A stretch of 64,000 bases of DNA from Pseudomonas syringae CC1557 (GTDB lineage Bacteria; Pseudomonadota; Gammaproteobacteria; Pseudomonadales; Pseudomonadaceae), in contig NZ_CP007014.1 in NCBI RefSeq assembly GCF_000452705.1, forward strand, positions 4,403,501 through 4,467,500. Direction: 5' to 3'. Positions within the stretch are counted from its first letter, which is position 1. Every line of letters starts with the position of its first letter. Made by a program: the position numbers and the translations under genes. Positions 8,939 to 17,968 of this stretch are shown piece after piece. The notes under the pieces were generated by a model. The model ran no database searches. It worked only from the letters and a program-made list of their open reading frames with translations, and was not told where the DNA came from.

Positions 8939-10951
8939 TTAAACCTGTTCCAGCGAAGACTTGACAGGAGTGTATGCACCGTTGGCCGCCAGGACCTTGT
9001 GGTGCTCACCTTCAATGCGCGCTACTTCTTCGGCAGGCACCATGTAGCCCTGGTCGTCACGCACCGCGTGAGCAACGAAGACAGCGATGGTTGCAACCAG
9101 GCTCGCGCCCACCAGCCACCAGATGTGCCAGATGAATGCAAAGCCGAACACCGTCAACAGCATCCCCATGTACAGGCCAGTGGCCGTGTTGTTGGGCATG
9201 TGGATCGACGTGTAGCGAGCAGGGACCTGATAAGCGGTACCAGCACGTTTCGCGTCGGTGAACGGGTCTACGTCGTCCGCCTTTGGCAGTTCGGCAAAGT
9301 TGTAGAACGGTGGCGGCGAAGAAGTGGACCATTCCAGAGTATGGCCATTCCATGGGTCACCGGTCAGATCGCGGTTGCTGTCGCGGTCACGGATACTTAC
9401 GAACAGCTGGATCAGCTGCGACGCGATACCCATGGCAATCAGCACGGCACCGAACAGCGCGACGTCCAGATAGATGTTCCACTCTGGCATGTCGGTTGCG
9501 TTCAGGCGGCGGGTCATACCCAGGAAGCCCAGCGCGTAGAGCGGCATGAATGCGACGAAGAAACCGACGATCCAGAACCAGAACGCTGCCTTGCCCCACT
9601 TCTCGTTCAGGGTGAAACCGAACGCTTTAGGGAACCAGAACGCGAAGCCGGCGATGTAACCGAATACCGCACCGCCGATGATGACGTTGTGGAAGTGAGC
9701 GATTACGAACAGGCTGTTGTGCAGTACGAAGTCAGCACCTGGAATCGCCAACAGAACGCCGGTCATGCCGCCGATCGAGAAGGTGACCATGAAGCCCAGG
9801 GTCCAGAGTACCGGCGCGGTGAAGCGCAGACGGCCCTGGTACATGGTGAACAGCCAGTTGAACAGCTTCACACCCGTCGGGATCGCAATGAGCATCGTCG
9901 CCAGGCCGAAGAAGGCGTTGACGTTGGCACCCGCACCCATGGTGAAGAAGTGGTGCAGCCAGACCATGAAGCCCAGGATACAAATCGCGCCAGAGGCGAA
10001 GATCATCGACTTGTGGCCGAACAGACGCTTGCCCGAGAACGTCGAGATGACTTCCGAGAACACACCGAAAGCCGGCAGGATCAGGATGTACACCTCAGGG
10101 TGGCCCCACGCCCAGAACAGGTTCACGTACATCATGGGGTTACCGCCCATTTCGTTCGTGAAAATGTGGAAGTCCATGTAGCGGTCAAGGGTCAGCAGCG
10201 CGAGGGTGGCAGTCAGGATCGGGAACGAAGCCACGATCAGGATGTTTGCCCAGGTGCAGGTCCAGGTGAAGATCGGCATGTCCATCAGTTTCATGCCAGG
10301 GGTACGCATTTTCAGCACGGTCACGAGGAAGTTGACCCCCGTCAGCGTCGTACCTAATCCGGACAGCTGTAGCGCCCAGATGTAGTAGTCGACCCCCACG
10401 CCAGGACTGTATTGCAACCCGGAGAGAGGTGGGTACGCGACCCAGCCGGTCTTGGCGAACTCACCGACACCCAGAGACAGGTTGATCAGCAGCATGCCTG
10501 CAACCAACAGCCAGAAGCTCAGGGAGTTCAGGAACGGGAACGCCACGTCGCGAGCGCCGATCTGCAGAGGCAGAACGATGTTCATCAGACCCGTGAAGAA
10601 CGGCATCGCCATGAAGATGATCATGATCACACCGTGAGCGGTGAAGATCTGGTCATAGTGTTCCGGCGGGAGGAACCCTTCGGAACCGTTCTGGGCCATC
10701 GCCAGTTGGGTACGCATCATGATTGCGTCGGCAAAACCGCGCAGCAGCATGACCATGGCAACGACGATGTACATCACGCCGATTTTTTTGTGGTCGACAG
10801 AGGTCAGCCACTCAGACCACAAGTACGTCCACTTGCGGAAATAGGTGATCAACCCGACAACCGCAATGCCGCCGAGCGCGATCATGGCAAGTGTCACCAT
10901 GACTATCGGCTCGTGGAACGGCACCGCTTCCAGACTTAATTTGCCAAACAT
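8939..10951 (-). CDS. cyoB: Cytochrome bo3 ubiquinol oxidase subunit I
   Basis: The 670-residue haem-copper oxidase subunit reduces oxygen with electrons from ubiquinol and pumps protons across the inner membrane. Landmarks include [15 protein letters not shown] (Cu-B His and the cross-linked His-Tyr pair), [10 protein letters not shown] and HFHNVIIGG (haem ligands). The length and the extra terminal helices fit bo3 CyoB, not an aa3 subunit I. A 475-codon open frame on the opposite strand is a composition shadow. It follows cyoA by 3 bp. Confidence 0.97.
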   Translation of the reverse strand: MFGKLSLEAVPFHEPIVMVTLAMIALGGIAVVGLITYFRKWTYLWSEWLTSVDHKKIGVMYIVVAMVMLLRGFADAIMMRTQLAMAQNGSEGFLPPEHYDQIFTAHGVIMIIFMAMPFFTGLMNIVLPLQIGARDVAFPFLNSLSFWLLVAGMLLINLSLGVGEFAKTGWVAYPPLSGLQYSPGVGVDYYIWALQLSGLGTTLTGVNFLVTVLKMRTPGMKLMDMPIFTWTCTWANILIVASFPILTATLALLTLDRYMDFHIFTNEMGGNPMMYVNLFWAWGHPEVYILILPAFGVFSEVISTFSGKRLFGHKSMIFASGAICILGFMVWLHHFFTMGAGANVNAFFGLATMLIAIPTGVKLFNWLFTMYQGRLRFTAPVLWTLGFMVTFSIGGMTGVLLAIPGADFVLHNSLFVIAHFHNVIIGGAVFGYIAGFAFWFPKAFGFTLNEKWGKAAFWFWIVGFFVAFMPLYALGFLGMTRRLNATDMPEWNIYLDVALFGAVLIAMGIASQLIQLFVSIRDRDSNRDLTGDPWNGHTLEWSTSSPPPFYNFAELPKADDVDPFTDAKRAGTAYQVPARYTSIHMPNNTATGLYMGMLLTVFGFAFIWHIWWLVGASLVATIAVFVAHAVRDDQGYMVPAEEVARIEGEHHKVLAANGAYTPVKSSLEQV

Positions 10952-10954
10952 CGT

Positions 10955-11896
10955 TTACTCCTCTGCCCCAGCAGCTGAATTTTTGCCTTTTTCCGCACCA
11001 GCGTTACCGGCCACTTCTTTCTCACCAGCGACGTGCTTCTTGCCTGGATTCATACCTTCATACTTGTCGATGACGATCTGGAACAGGTTCGGAGTGACCG
11101 AGGAAAAGAGTTCGACAGGGTTACGTTCGCTCGGCTTGATCAGCTCGGCGTACTCGGCGGTGCCAAGCTTTTTAGGCGAGCTCTTCACTTCGCTGACCCA
11201 GGCGTCGAAATCAGCCTGGCTGGTAGCGATAGCCTTGAACTTCATGCCGGTAAAACCTGCACCACTGTAGTTTGCCGAAATACCGTTGAATTCGTGATTC
11301 TCGTTGGCAATCAGGTGCAGTTTGGTGTGCATGCCCGCCATCGCGTAGATCTGACCACCCAGACCAGGGATGAAGAAGGAGTTCATCACACTGTCCGACG
11401 TGACCTGAAAATTGATCGGGGTCTTGGCCGGGAAGACGATCTTGTTAACCGTGGCGATGCCGTAATCCGGATAGACGAAGACCCACTTCCAGTCGACCGA
11501 GATCGCCTGAATGGTGACCGGCTTGACGTCGGAATCCAGAGGACGATAAGGGTCCAGGGAGTGCGTCGAGACATAGGTGATGTAGCCAAGGAAGACCAGC
11601 AGCAACATGGGGACGCCCCACACCGCGATCTCGATCTTGGTGGAGTGCGACCAGTCCGGAGTGTACTTGGCAGCCTTGTTCGAAGCGCGATATTTCCAGG
11701 CGAAGATCAGGGTCATCAAAATGACCGGGATCACCACGATCAGCATCAGCAATGTCGCAATGATGATCAGGTTACGCTGCTCTAAACCCACTTGCCCTTT
11801 AGGATCGAGCAGAGGCACGCCTTCGCATCCAGTGAGCAAAAGCATACAGAAAAGGGCCAAGAAGCCAAAAAACCTGGGGTACCTTTTTTTACTCAT
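10955..11896 (-). CDS. cyoA: Cytochrome bo3 ubiquinol oxidase subunit II, lipoprotein
   Basis: The 313-residue protein begins with a lipoprotein signal (lipobox LLTGC). Two membrane helices follow (about 42-65 and 84-106), then a cupredoxin domain containing [20 protein letters not shown]. The CuA-ligand pattern of cytochrome c oxidases is missing, as expected for a quinol oxidase. The start at 11896 has a GAGG ribosome site 8 bases upstream, whereas an open extension to 12010 has no signal sequence. It is the first gene of the cyo operon. Confidence 0.96.
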   Translation of the reverse strand: MSKKRYPRFFGFLALFCMLLLTGCEGVPLLDPKGQVGLEQRNLIIIATLLMLIVVIPVILMTLIFAWKYRASNKAAKYTPDWSHSTKIEIAVWGVPMLLLVFLGYITYVSTHSLDPYRPLDSDVKPVTIQAISVDWKWVFVYPDYGIATVNKIVFPAKTPINFQVTSDSVMNSFFIPGLGGQIYAMAGMHTKLHLIANENHEFNGISANYSGAGFTGMKFKAIATSQADFDAWVSEVKSSPKKLGTAEYAELIKPSERNPVELFSSVTPNLFQIVIDKYEGMNPGKKHVAGEKEVAGNAGAEKGKNSAAGAEE

Positions 11897-12312
11897 TTCA
11901 CGACCTCTAAAAGCAGCTTGCGCGGTGCAGTTGGGTTTCGACCGCCAACACTTCGCCCTGCCAGTGCCGGCTAATTTTTTGGAATTGAACAAGGGCCTGC
12001 CAGTACGCACAGCGGCATATCGACAAATCCGGGTTTAGCTATGGATTCTTGTTTTTTGAGTTGCTGGAACTGCCCGGAGTTCAGGACAGACACTTTCAGC
12101 GCGGCCATTATACGCCCTCGGAGGCAAGCGTTGCGCTGCCTGTTCAGAGTGCACAGGGGACGCTCCTAGCCTCAAAATGCTGATCGTTCAGACAAGCCGG
12201 ACGACAAGTGATGGGGATTGTAGATATGTAAATTTTTAATGACTATGCCTAATTTTGTAACAGTTAATCTCCCGGACTGCAACAATCACTCTCAAAACAG
12301 CTGATTCGGTCG
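11897..12312. other. Cyo operon leader and promoter region
   Basis: This 416-base stretch holds no gene. It should contain the cyo promoter, because cyoA is read leftward from 11896. The part around 12225-12270 is AT-rich. I looked for a clear ANR/FNR palindrome (TTGAT-N4-ATCAA) and did not find one. Confidence 0.5.
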
Positions 12313-12337
12313 AAAAAAAGCCCCGTAATCACGGGGC
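12313..12337 (-). terminator. Rho-independent terminator after dsbB
   Basis: On the minus strand the 7-bp GCCCCGT/ACGGGGC stem with a 4-base loop is followed by seven T residues (12319-12313). Confidence 0.9.
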
Positions 12338-12360
12338 CTGTTTTGCGAAAGCCCCTGTAT

Positions 12361-12870
12361 TTAGTAAGGTTTGCGACGATTGAGAATCACGCACAGCGGA
12401 ACCAGTATTGCCGTCAGGACAAACGCCACCAACGCCCATTGAGCAAGCGACAATCCAAGAAGTGGCGGATATGGCGTGGTGCAGAATCCGCTGACCTGGA
12501 AGCCCATAGGGAACAGTGTAGCCAATGGCAGGCCATCGACAATAGGTTGCAGGATATCGATACCGCAACTGTCGGAAGGGTGAGCGAGAATCCAGACATG
12601 GCGCCCGGCTGCTGCGATACCGGCCACGGCGCTAACGGTAACCAGCGCCTCGAACGCCGTGATACTGCGGCTCCCCGGCATTGCTGCGCCGAGGAAGGCG
12701 AAAATTGCGATGAACAGCAAGGCGTAGCGTTGCAGGATGCACAGCGGGCAAGGCGCCTCACCCAGCGCTATCTGCATGTACAGAGCACCGCCGATCAGGG
12801 ACAGACAGATGATCCCCAGCAGAACCAGAAAGCGCTTTTCGCGTCTTAGGTACAACATGTTGTCACTCAT
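12361..12870 (-). CDS. dsbB: DsbB-type disulfide bond formation protein
   Basis: The 169-residue inner-membrane protein has four hydrophobic helices and the two DsbB cysteine pairs. The quinone-linked pair is APCPLCILQRYAL, and the second periplasmic pair is Cys in SDSCGID with Cys in VSGFCTT. The family reoxidises DsbA and passes electrons to ubiquinone. It reads toward the cyo operon but has its own terminator. Pseudomonads often carry two dsbB genes, and I cannot say which paralogue this is. Confidence 0.92.
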   Translation of the reverse strand: MSDNMLYLRREKRFLVLLGIICLSLIGGALYMQIALGEAPCPLCILQRYALLFIAIFAFLGAAMPGSRSITAFEALVTVSAVAGIAAAGRHVWILAHPSDSCGIDILQPIVDGLPLATLFPMGFQVSGFCTTPYPPLLGLSLAQWALVAFVLTAILVPLCVILNRRKPY

Positions 12871-13516
12871 TTACGGGCCTTATCGAAATGGTCGAGGGAA
12901 TCGCCGACGTTACAGAACGGGCATACGGGGCTTGCGCCGCAGCACAGGCCCGGCGTAGCTCAAGCGTGCGGCATGATCATCTGCCCGCCCCGGCAACTCA
13001 AGCGCCTGGCAGCCATACGGGCACATTTGGCGGCCCGGTGGTCCTGCGATCGGCATCAAGCCTGCGCTACGGGGCCAGTCTCGCAGAAATGCCAAAGCAC
13101 AATCCTTCCTTATATATAGAAGGGTGCGTCAGTTTGCCGCAGCATCTCTTCTATATATAGCTGCGGTATTTTGTCGCAGCCGACGCTTTGGTCAATATTC
13201 GACGACAAAGCGTTGCGTACGCGCAGCAGACAAAGCGCCAGACTGCGACAATTAGCCGCACCGCTTTATCGCATTTCGAAGCGTTTGACGTCGACAAACC
13301 CAAAGTGCCACCATTCATCCCTATCGAGGCCCTTCGCCTGAGCGACAGGTGACGTATCAAACGATGCCCGCTGCGAACATCAGGGCGAGTATTTTGTGCA
13401 GCACGCACAGCTGTTGGTTAAAAATCCTCAAGCCTGTCCGCCGCAGGTCGATACCCTGTCATCGAAAGTTGTTTGCCGCCCACAGGCGACGAAACACCTA
13501 AAGCCAGAAGGTTAAT
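12871..13516. other. Long gene-free stretch between dsbB and cheV
   Basis: About 646 bases lie between two divergently read genes. The region 12871-13090 has no frame resembling a protein I can support. An AT-rich pair of interleaved inverted repeats lies at 13111-13166 and is listed separately. The rest (13182-13500) presumably holds the cheV promoter, but I could not place it. Confidence 0.5.
13111..13166. repeat. Interleaved inverted repeats, pseudoknot-like
   Basis: A perfect 12-bp inverted repeat (TATATATAGAAG at 13111-13122 and its complement at 13148-13159) surrounds a segment whose CCGCAGC (13137-13143) pairs with GCTGCGG (13160-13166), just outside the first stem. The two stems cross, which is the topology of an H-type pseudoknot. 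The following bases (13160-13181) can also form a GCTGCG/CGCAGC hairpin. The A/T-only core stands out in a GC-rich region. Confidence 0.6.
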
Positions 13517-14413
13517 ATGTCCAAGAACGCCCGAGCAGATTCACTTTCGCTGCTCCTCTTCACGTTGCGCAGCGGCAAGCTGATGGCGATCAACCTGTTG
13601 AAGGTCAGCGAGATCATTCCCTGCCCTCCCCTCACCCATTTGCCGGAATCGCACCCGCACGTCAAAGGGATCGCCACACTTCGCGGCTCTTCGCTGTCGG
13701 TCATTGACCTCAGCCGCGCCATTGGTGAGCGCCCACTGGCAGATCCGGATGGCGGTTGCCTGATCGTCACCGATGTCAGCCGTTCCAAACAGGGCCTGCA
13801 CGTGCAAGCGGTCAGCAAGATCGTGCACTGCCTGACCACAGACATTCGTCCGCCGCCCTACGGCTCCAGCAGCAAGTCGTTCATCACCGGGGTAACCCAG
13901 GTCGACGGCGTGCTGGTGCAGGTGCTGGACATTGAAAAAGTGATTCACGGTATTGCCCCGGCGAAGATCTCCGTGCAATCGACAGAACTGGCCAAAGAGG
14001 ATGCAGAGGTGCTGAGCAAGGCTCGCATTCTGGTCGTCGACGACAGTCAGGTCGCCCTGCAGCAGTCGATCATAACACTGCGCAATCTTGGCCTCGAATG
14101 CCACACCGCCCGCAGCGCCAAGGAAGCCATCGACGTACTGCTGGATCTGCAGGGCACGGCGAGGCAGATCAACGTGGTGGTTTCCGACATCGAGATGTCC
14201 GAAATGGACGGCTACGCACTGACCCGGACCCTTCGCGACACGCCTGACTTCCAGGACCTTTACATCCTGCTGCATACTTCGCTCGACAGCGCGATGAACA
14301 GTGAGAAATCCCAGATTGCCGGGGCCGACGCTGTGCTGACCAAGTTCTCCTCACCCGAGTTGACCAAATGCCTGATCGAGGCTGCACGCACCGTCATCGC
14401 CAAAGGGCTTTGA
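13517..14413 (+). CDS. cheV: Chemotaxis coupling protein CheV (CheW plus receiver domain)
   Basis: The 298-residue protein has a CheW-like domain (about 10-155) joined to a receiver domain (about 168-297). The receiver shows VVDDSQ, the phosphoacceptor Asp224 in VVSDIEMSEMDGY and the conserved Lys in VLTKFSSPEL. CheV couples chemoreceptors to CheA and tunes the response when phosphorylated. The gene is isolated, with no che cluster nearby, as is common in pseudomonads. Confidence 0.94.
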   Translation: MSKNARADSLSLLLFTLRSGKLMAINLLKVSEIIPCPPLTHLPESHPHVKGIATLRGSSLSVIDLSRAIGERPLADPDGGCLIVTDVSRSKQGLHVQAVSKIVHCLTTDIRPPPYGSSSKSFITGVTQVDGVLVQVLDIEKVIHGIAPAKISVQSTELAKEDAEVLSKARILVVDDSQVALQQSIITLRNLGLECHTARSAKEAIDVLLDLQGTARQINVVVSDIEMSEMDGYALTRTLRDTPDFQDLYILLHTSLDSAMNSEKSQIAGADAVLTKFSSPELTKCLIEAARTVIAKGL

Positions 14414-14468
14414 GAACACGGACTCTGCCCCGAGAGTCCGTTCCCGCGTGCAAGCTGCAACCCACGGA

Positions 14469-14498
14469 CGCATCAGCCGGACATTACTGGCTGATGCG
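14469..14498 (+). terminator. 10-bp perfect hairpin after cheV
   Basis: CGCATCAGCC (14469-14478) pairs with GGCTGATGCG (14489-14498) across a 10-base loop. No T-run follows. The apparent ATG of the next gene (14494) lies within the right arm, so the hairpin could restrict translation of that gene or show that its true start lies further on. Confidence 0.5.
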
Positions 14499-14955
14499 CC
14501 GGAACCTCGCCGACTCATTGCCGCAGATTCAATTGCAGAGTGATGTCATCGTTGCGCCATTCAGCCTTGAGCAGGCACCTGACGTTCACCGCTTGCTGAC
14601 ATCAGGCTATCTGGACGGCGCAGGCAGCGTGCCGGATTATCGCGACTGGCTAACGGCGTTTGAGTGCGATGCCGAATATGACCTGTCGCGGTGCTTCGTT
14701 GCACTGCTCGACGGGGCTGTCATCGGGGTCATCATCTGCTGGACCAGTGCATTCATCAAAGACCTGGTGGTGCATACCGATGCCCGTAACCGCGGGACAG
14801 GCTTCACCCTGCTCCATCACTTGTTCGCTCACCTGGCCCAGCGCAACGAATCAACAGTTGATCTGTACGTGATGGAAAACAACCTCGCGGCGCGACATCT
14901 CTATGAAAAATCAGGCATGTCTTACATAAAGCGCATCGCTATTCCCAAGTCCTGA
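14494..14955 (+). CDS. GNAT-family N-acetyltransferase
   Basis: The 153-residue protein has the GNAT core: a beta strand with KDLVVHTDARNRGTGFTLLHHLF (the acetyl-CoA loop V-x-x-x-x-R-x-x-G-x-G) and the C-terminal VMENNLAARHLYEKSGM that closes the fold. The substrate is unknown. The start is uncertain. The ATG at 14494 lies in a hairpin arm and has no clear ribosome site, in-frame TTG codons follow at 14518 and 14533, and an open extension to 14368 overlaps cheV. Confidence 0.78.
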   Translation: MRRNLADSLPQIQLQSDVIVAPFSLEQAPDVHRLLTSGYLDGAGSVPDYRDWLTAFECDAEYDLSRCFVALLDGAVIGVIICWTSAFIKDLVVHTDARNRGTGFTLLHHLFAHLAQRNESTVDLYVMENNLAARHLYEKSGMSYIKRIAIPKS

Positions 14956-15090
14956 AGCGGTCGTTGTGTTCAGCATGAACATGACTTCCGACCGCCCACT
15001 GGCGCACTACTTGCTTCAGGTCTCAGAGAAGCCGGGTGAATGACCAAATATTGTCACCCGTCGTGCACTTCTGATCGGGCTATCGACACA

Positions 15091-15843
15091 ATGAATATTC
15101 AGTTTTCCTGCGTAGGTTGCGGCGGTTGCTGTACCGATCACCATGTTCCTCTCACCCTGCTTGAAGCCCGGCAGTGGGCGGCGGACGGCGGCAATGTGAT
15201 TGTCCTGACCGAGGCTTTTCTAGGTAATGGCTACGGGGTTCCCGTTGAACAATTGACCCACGCCACACGGCGCTCGACGGAAGTGAGCAGTGGCAGTACG
15301 ACGGCTTACGTGGCGATAACCTTCGCGGCTTACAACGTCGGACGCTGCCGGAATCTTGGCGAGCAGAACCTTTGCCGTATCTACGAGCGCCGACCGTTGG
15401 TGTGCCGCATCTATCCGATGGAGATCAACCCGCACATCCCGCTGCGTCCGGAAAACAAAGGCTGCCCGCCGGAATCCTGGGAGCAGGGCCCCGAGATGAT
15501 TGTCAGCGACCGGCTGGTCGATACCCAGTTGCTAAGTCTGATAGAGCAGTCCCGGCAGGCCGACCGGGATGAGATCGTGACCAAACAATTGATCTGCCAG
15601 AAACTGGGCATGCGCACCACTGCCCTCAAGGGCAATGGCTTTGTAGCTTATTTGCCGGACATGAACGCGTTTGCGGCGGCCATCGAGCAGGTGACGATGG
15701 AAGATGACGTGTTCTTCGAAAGCGCAGGCTGGGAATTCCATGTCGCCGGGCAGTCAGCGTTGAGCACCTTGCGAGACGAAGGTGCCGAGGTGACCGACCG
15801 CCAGCCGGAATCCTATCTTTTCATTCCGCTACAGGCTGCCTGA
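15091..15843 (+). CDS. YkgJ-family cysteine-cluster protein
   Basis: The product (250 residues from the ATG at 15091) opens with FSCVGCGGCC, the signature of the YkgJ/CxxCxxCC family. Further cysteines lie at GRCRNL, LCRIYERRPLVCRIYP and KGCPPESW. Such patterns probably bind zinc or an iron-sulfur cluster, but the family's role is unknown. The frame is open to an earlier ATG at 15040, which has a weak ribosome site. I prefer 15091 because homologues usually start just before the cluster. Confidence 0.78.
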   Translation: MNIQFSCVGCGGCCTDHHVPLTLLEARQWAADGGNVIVLTEAFLGNGYGVPVEQLTHATRRSTEVSSGSTTAYVAITFAAYNVGRCRNLGEQNLCRIYERRPLVCRIYPMEINPHIPLRPENKGCPPESWEQGPEMIVSDRLVDTQLLSLIEQSRQADRDEIVTKQLICQKLGMRTTALKGNGFVAYLPDMNAFAAAIEQVTMEDDVFFESAGWEFHVAGQSALSTLRDEGAEVTDRQPESYLFIPLQAA

Positions 15844-15861
15844 ACAACAGGACATCCGCTG

Positions 15862-16086
15862 TCAGCGCTTGCCCATTGATCTGCGAGTGCCGGCCGGTGC
15901 TACACCGGGTGTCTTGTGATGGCCGTGCTTGTTGGCTTTCTGGTACCAGGCCTGATCCTTCTTCGCCTGGGCGAACTCTGCAGGCTTGAACGGGAAGCTG
16001 AACGGCGCGACGGCACCCTTCTTGTCGGAATCGGCTGCAGCCTCGGTTGCGGCGTCTTGAACAGGAGGTTGTTCAGGAGTGGTCAT
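15862..16086 (-). CDS. Small hypothetical protein
   Basis: The 74-residue product is unrecognised. It has an acidic, alanine-rich first third (TPEQPPVQDAATEAAAD), a middle with SFPFKPAEFAQAKKDQAWYQKANKHG, and a basic end (GTRRSMGKR). It has no signal peptide or membrane segment. The composition and the coding-like third-base pattern suggest a real small gene. The open frame extends to 16146, but the ATG at 16086 gives the more natural N-terminus. Confidence 0.55.
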   Translation of the reverse strand: MTTPEQPPVQDAATEAAADSDKKGAVAPFSFPFKPAEFAQAKKDQAWYQKANKHGHHKTPGVAPAGTRRSMGKR

Positions 16087-16179
16087 GGTGTCACCAGAAA
16101 GTCGAAATGGCCGGGCAGACGCCCGCGGTCGCGCAGCATACCTCAATCACCGGGCAACTGCCCAAGCCTCCTGTCGCCG

Positions 16180-17178
16180 TCATTTATAGAACAGATCGAC
16201 CATGATCTCGGCTTCGAAGGGCCCCGGCTTCGGCCGGGCGTTGTTCCAGACCAGTTCGGCGTTGAAGTCAGCGCGCGCCGCATGAGTCTCTCCCAGCAGG
16301 TCGGCCAGATGGAACGGTTCGTTGTACTGCAGCGGATTGCCAGTGATCCCGCTGATAATTCGGATGCCCACCGAGTCATTGTTCGAAGGCACTAGCAGTT
16401 CGCCAGATACGCTGCCTGTCACAGGCCGGAATCGGGCATCGATGCTGTATGGCGAATCACAGCTGCGGCTGGTCGAAAGCGAAAATGGCTGCGTGGCGAG
16501 CGCCTTGCCGACCATAACCTGCTGAATATCCACGTCGCCAAAATCCACGGTTTCAGGGATAACTTGCAGCTCCGCATCGCAAGCGACGAAACGCAGTCCG
16601 CCAAGGTTGTTGATGACATAACTCAGGCTACGACCCGGCAACCGGTCTGGCCCTGTCGAGCCGCCCAGTTGAAAGAAACGGTAATCGGTCAGATGACTTG
16701 CCACGCCAGATGGCGGCGTAGCGCCGGACTTCTGGATGAACACGGAGAGCCCCAGGTTAAAGCGTATTTTTGGGCACATTTCGAGACGGGCTTCACTTTC
16801 TCGACATACCGGTAAAAAGTGTCCGGTGCTTATTCTCCCGCTGCTTTGCAGATGATCGCCTGCGTCTAGCGTCAACCCGGAACGGATGCCCTGGCCGATC
16901 ACTTGGTTGTCAGGATTCAGGTAAAGGAACACCTCCTCCTCGCCCGACTGCTGGCTATCTCTGGCGCACTCCACCTGAATGTTAAGAGGTTCGGAACGCC
17001 ACACCACCTCGCCGTCGAGGAGCGAGGCAGGAATCGCCACCGTGCTGTTCAGGCTATCGTGAATCTCGGTCGCACCGGAATTCTGGGTGACACAGACCAG
17101 CGCAAAACCAGACGTCGGAGCGAGCATCAGCGGCAATAAAAAGAATGACAGCCAGCGGCTGGCAACTAGAGGGTTCAT
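16180..17178 (-). CDS. Chaperone-usher pilus tip/adhesin-type subunit
   Basis: The 332-residue protein has a signal peptide ending near PTSGFALVC. The N-terminal region carries its own cysteines (CVTQNSG, VECARD, PVCRES, EMCPKI) and the C-terminal pilin-like domain (about 195-332) starts with FVACDAELQVIPETVDFGDVD and has a later Cys in SRSCDSPYS. This two-domain form fits a pilus-tip adhesin. It ends the cluster and its gene starts 2 bp after the second chaperone gene. Confidence 0.78.
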   Translation of the reverse strand: MNPLVASRWLSFFLLPLMLAPTSGFALVCVTQNSGATEIHDSLNSTVAIPASLLDGEVVWRSEPLNIQVECARDSQQSGEEEVFLYLNPDNQVIGQGIRSGLTLDAGDHLQSSGRISTGHFLPVCRESEARLEMCPKIRFNLGLSVFIQKSGATPPSGVASHLTDYRFFQLGGSTGPDRLPGRSLSYVINNLGGLRFVACDAELQVIPETVDFGDVDIQQVMVGKALATQPFSLSTSRSCDSPYSIDARFRPVTGSVSGELLVPSNNDSVGIRIISGITGNPLQYNEPFHLADLLGETHAARADFNAELVWNNARPKPGPFEAEIMVDLFYK

Positions 17179-17179
17179 A

Positions 17180-17968
17180 TCAGCATTTGTCCTGAAGAGA
17201 GTTGTTCTCCAACAGATGGCCCTTGACGACCTCCTGTCCGTTTAATCGCGCGCAATATCCCCGCCGTCCGCCATAGTCAGTCAGTGCGCTGTACGAAAGC
17301 TGATGCTGCGTGAACGGCGAAATCTGTCTGGTTAGCACCAGTTCGAATTCATCACCCGGCGCCAGCAACCGGTCATTTCCAAGTTGAATACCATCCAGAA
17401 GCACGGCGCTCAGCGCGCTGTAATAAGGCGTGGGGTTGCTGATTTTCAGTTTGACGCCCTTCGGATCGCCGTGGACCAGCTGCCACAGCAACTGTCCGGC
17501 AGCTTCAGCCGGATCACCGTCGAGCCCTGCGGGCCGATAGAACACATTGATACGCTGACGCACGGCGATATTCAGTTGACGGTGACCCTTCTGGTGGCGA
17601 GGCACTTCCAGCACGTAAAGATGCAGCAATGACTCTTGTGCCTGCGGCATGCCGGAGCCGTGATAAAGAATGCGTAACGTTTGCCTGCCATTGACCGCCA
17701 GGCGTGCCAAAGGCGGCGTCACTACAAACGGTAGTGATCTGCGTTGATCAGGGGTCGTACTATCGCCATCGTGTGGATCGCTGAGCCAGGCCTGGAACAG
17801 CGTCTCAGTCTTGCCCGGGTTACGCACCTCGATGCTGACTTCGCGGTACTGGCCGTCAAAGATTAACCGCGTCCCGGTCAGGGCAATGGCCCCATTCACG
17901 CTCGCACTGCCGGTGAAAAGCAGCGACAGCACCATCACGCGCCAGCCAGTGACGACACTCATTGGCAC
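17180..17968 (-). CDS. Periplasmic pilus-assembly chaperone (second copy)
   Basis: The 262-residue protein has a signal peptide and the PapD fold. Its G1-type strand starts ALTGTRLIFDGQYREVSIEVRN, and the conserved LPFVVTPPLARLAVNGRQTLRILYHG and RQRINVFYRPAGL segments carry the subunit-binding Arg and Lys region. It shields pilins in the periplasm by donor-strand complementation and delivers them to the usher. Its start overlaps the usher gene end by about 10 bp. A second chaperone gene lies at 20634-21386. Confidence 0.92.
   Translation of the reverse strand: MPMSVVTGWRVMVLSLLFTGSASVNGAIALTGTRLIFDGQYREVSIEVRNPGKTETLFQAWLSDPHDGDSTTPDQRRSLPFVVTPPLARLAVNGRQTLRILYHGSGMPQAQESLLHLYVLEVPRHQKGHRQLNIAVRQRINVFYRPAGLDGDPAEAAGQLLWQLVHGDPKGVKLKISNPTPYYSALSAVLLDGIQLGNDRLLAPGDEFELVLTRQISPFTQHQLSYSALTDYGGRRGYCARLNGQEVVKGHLLENNSLQDKC

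Noticed and set aside
8930..10357. 475-codon open frame opposite cyoB
   Set aside because: It is a GC-skew shadow of cyoB, with low-complexity charged sequence and no family resemblance.
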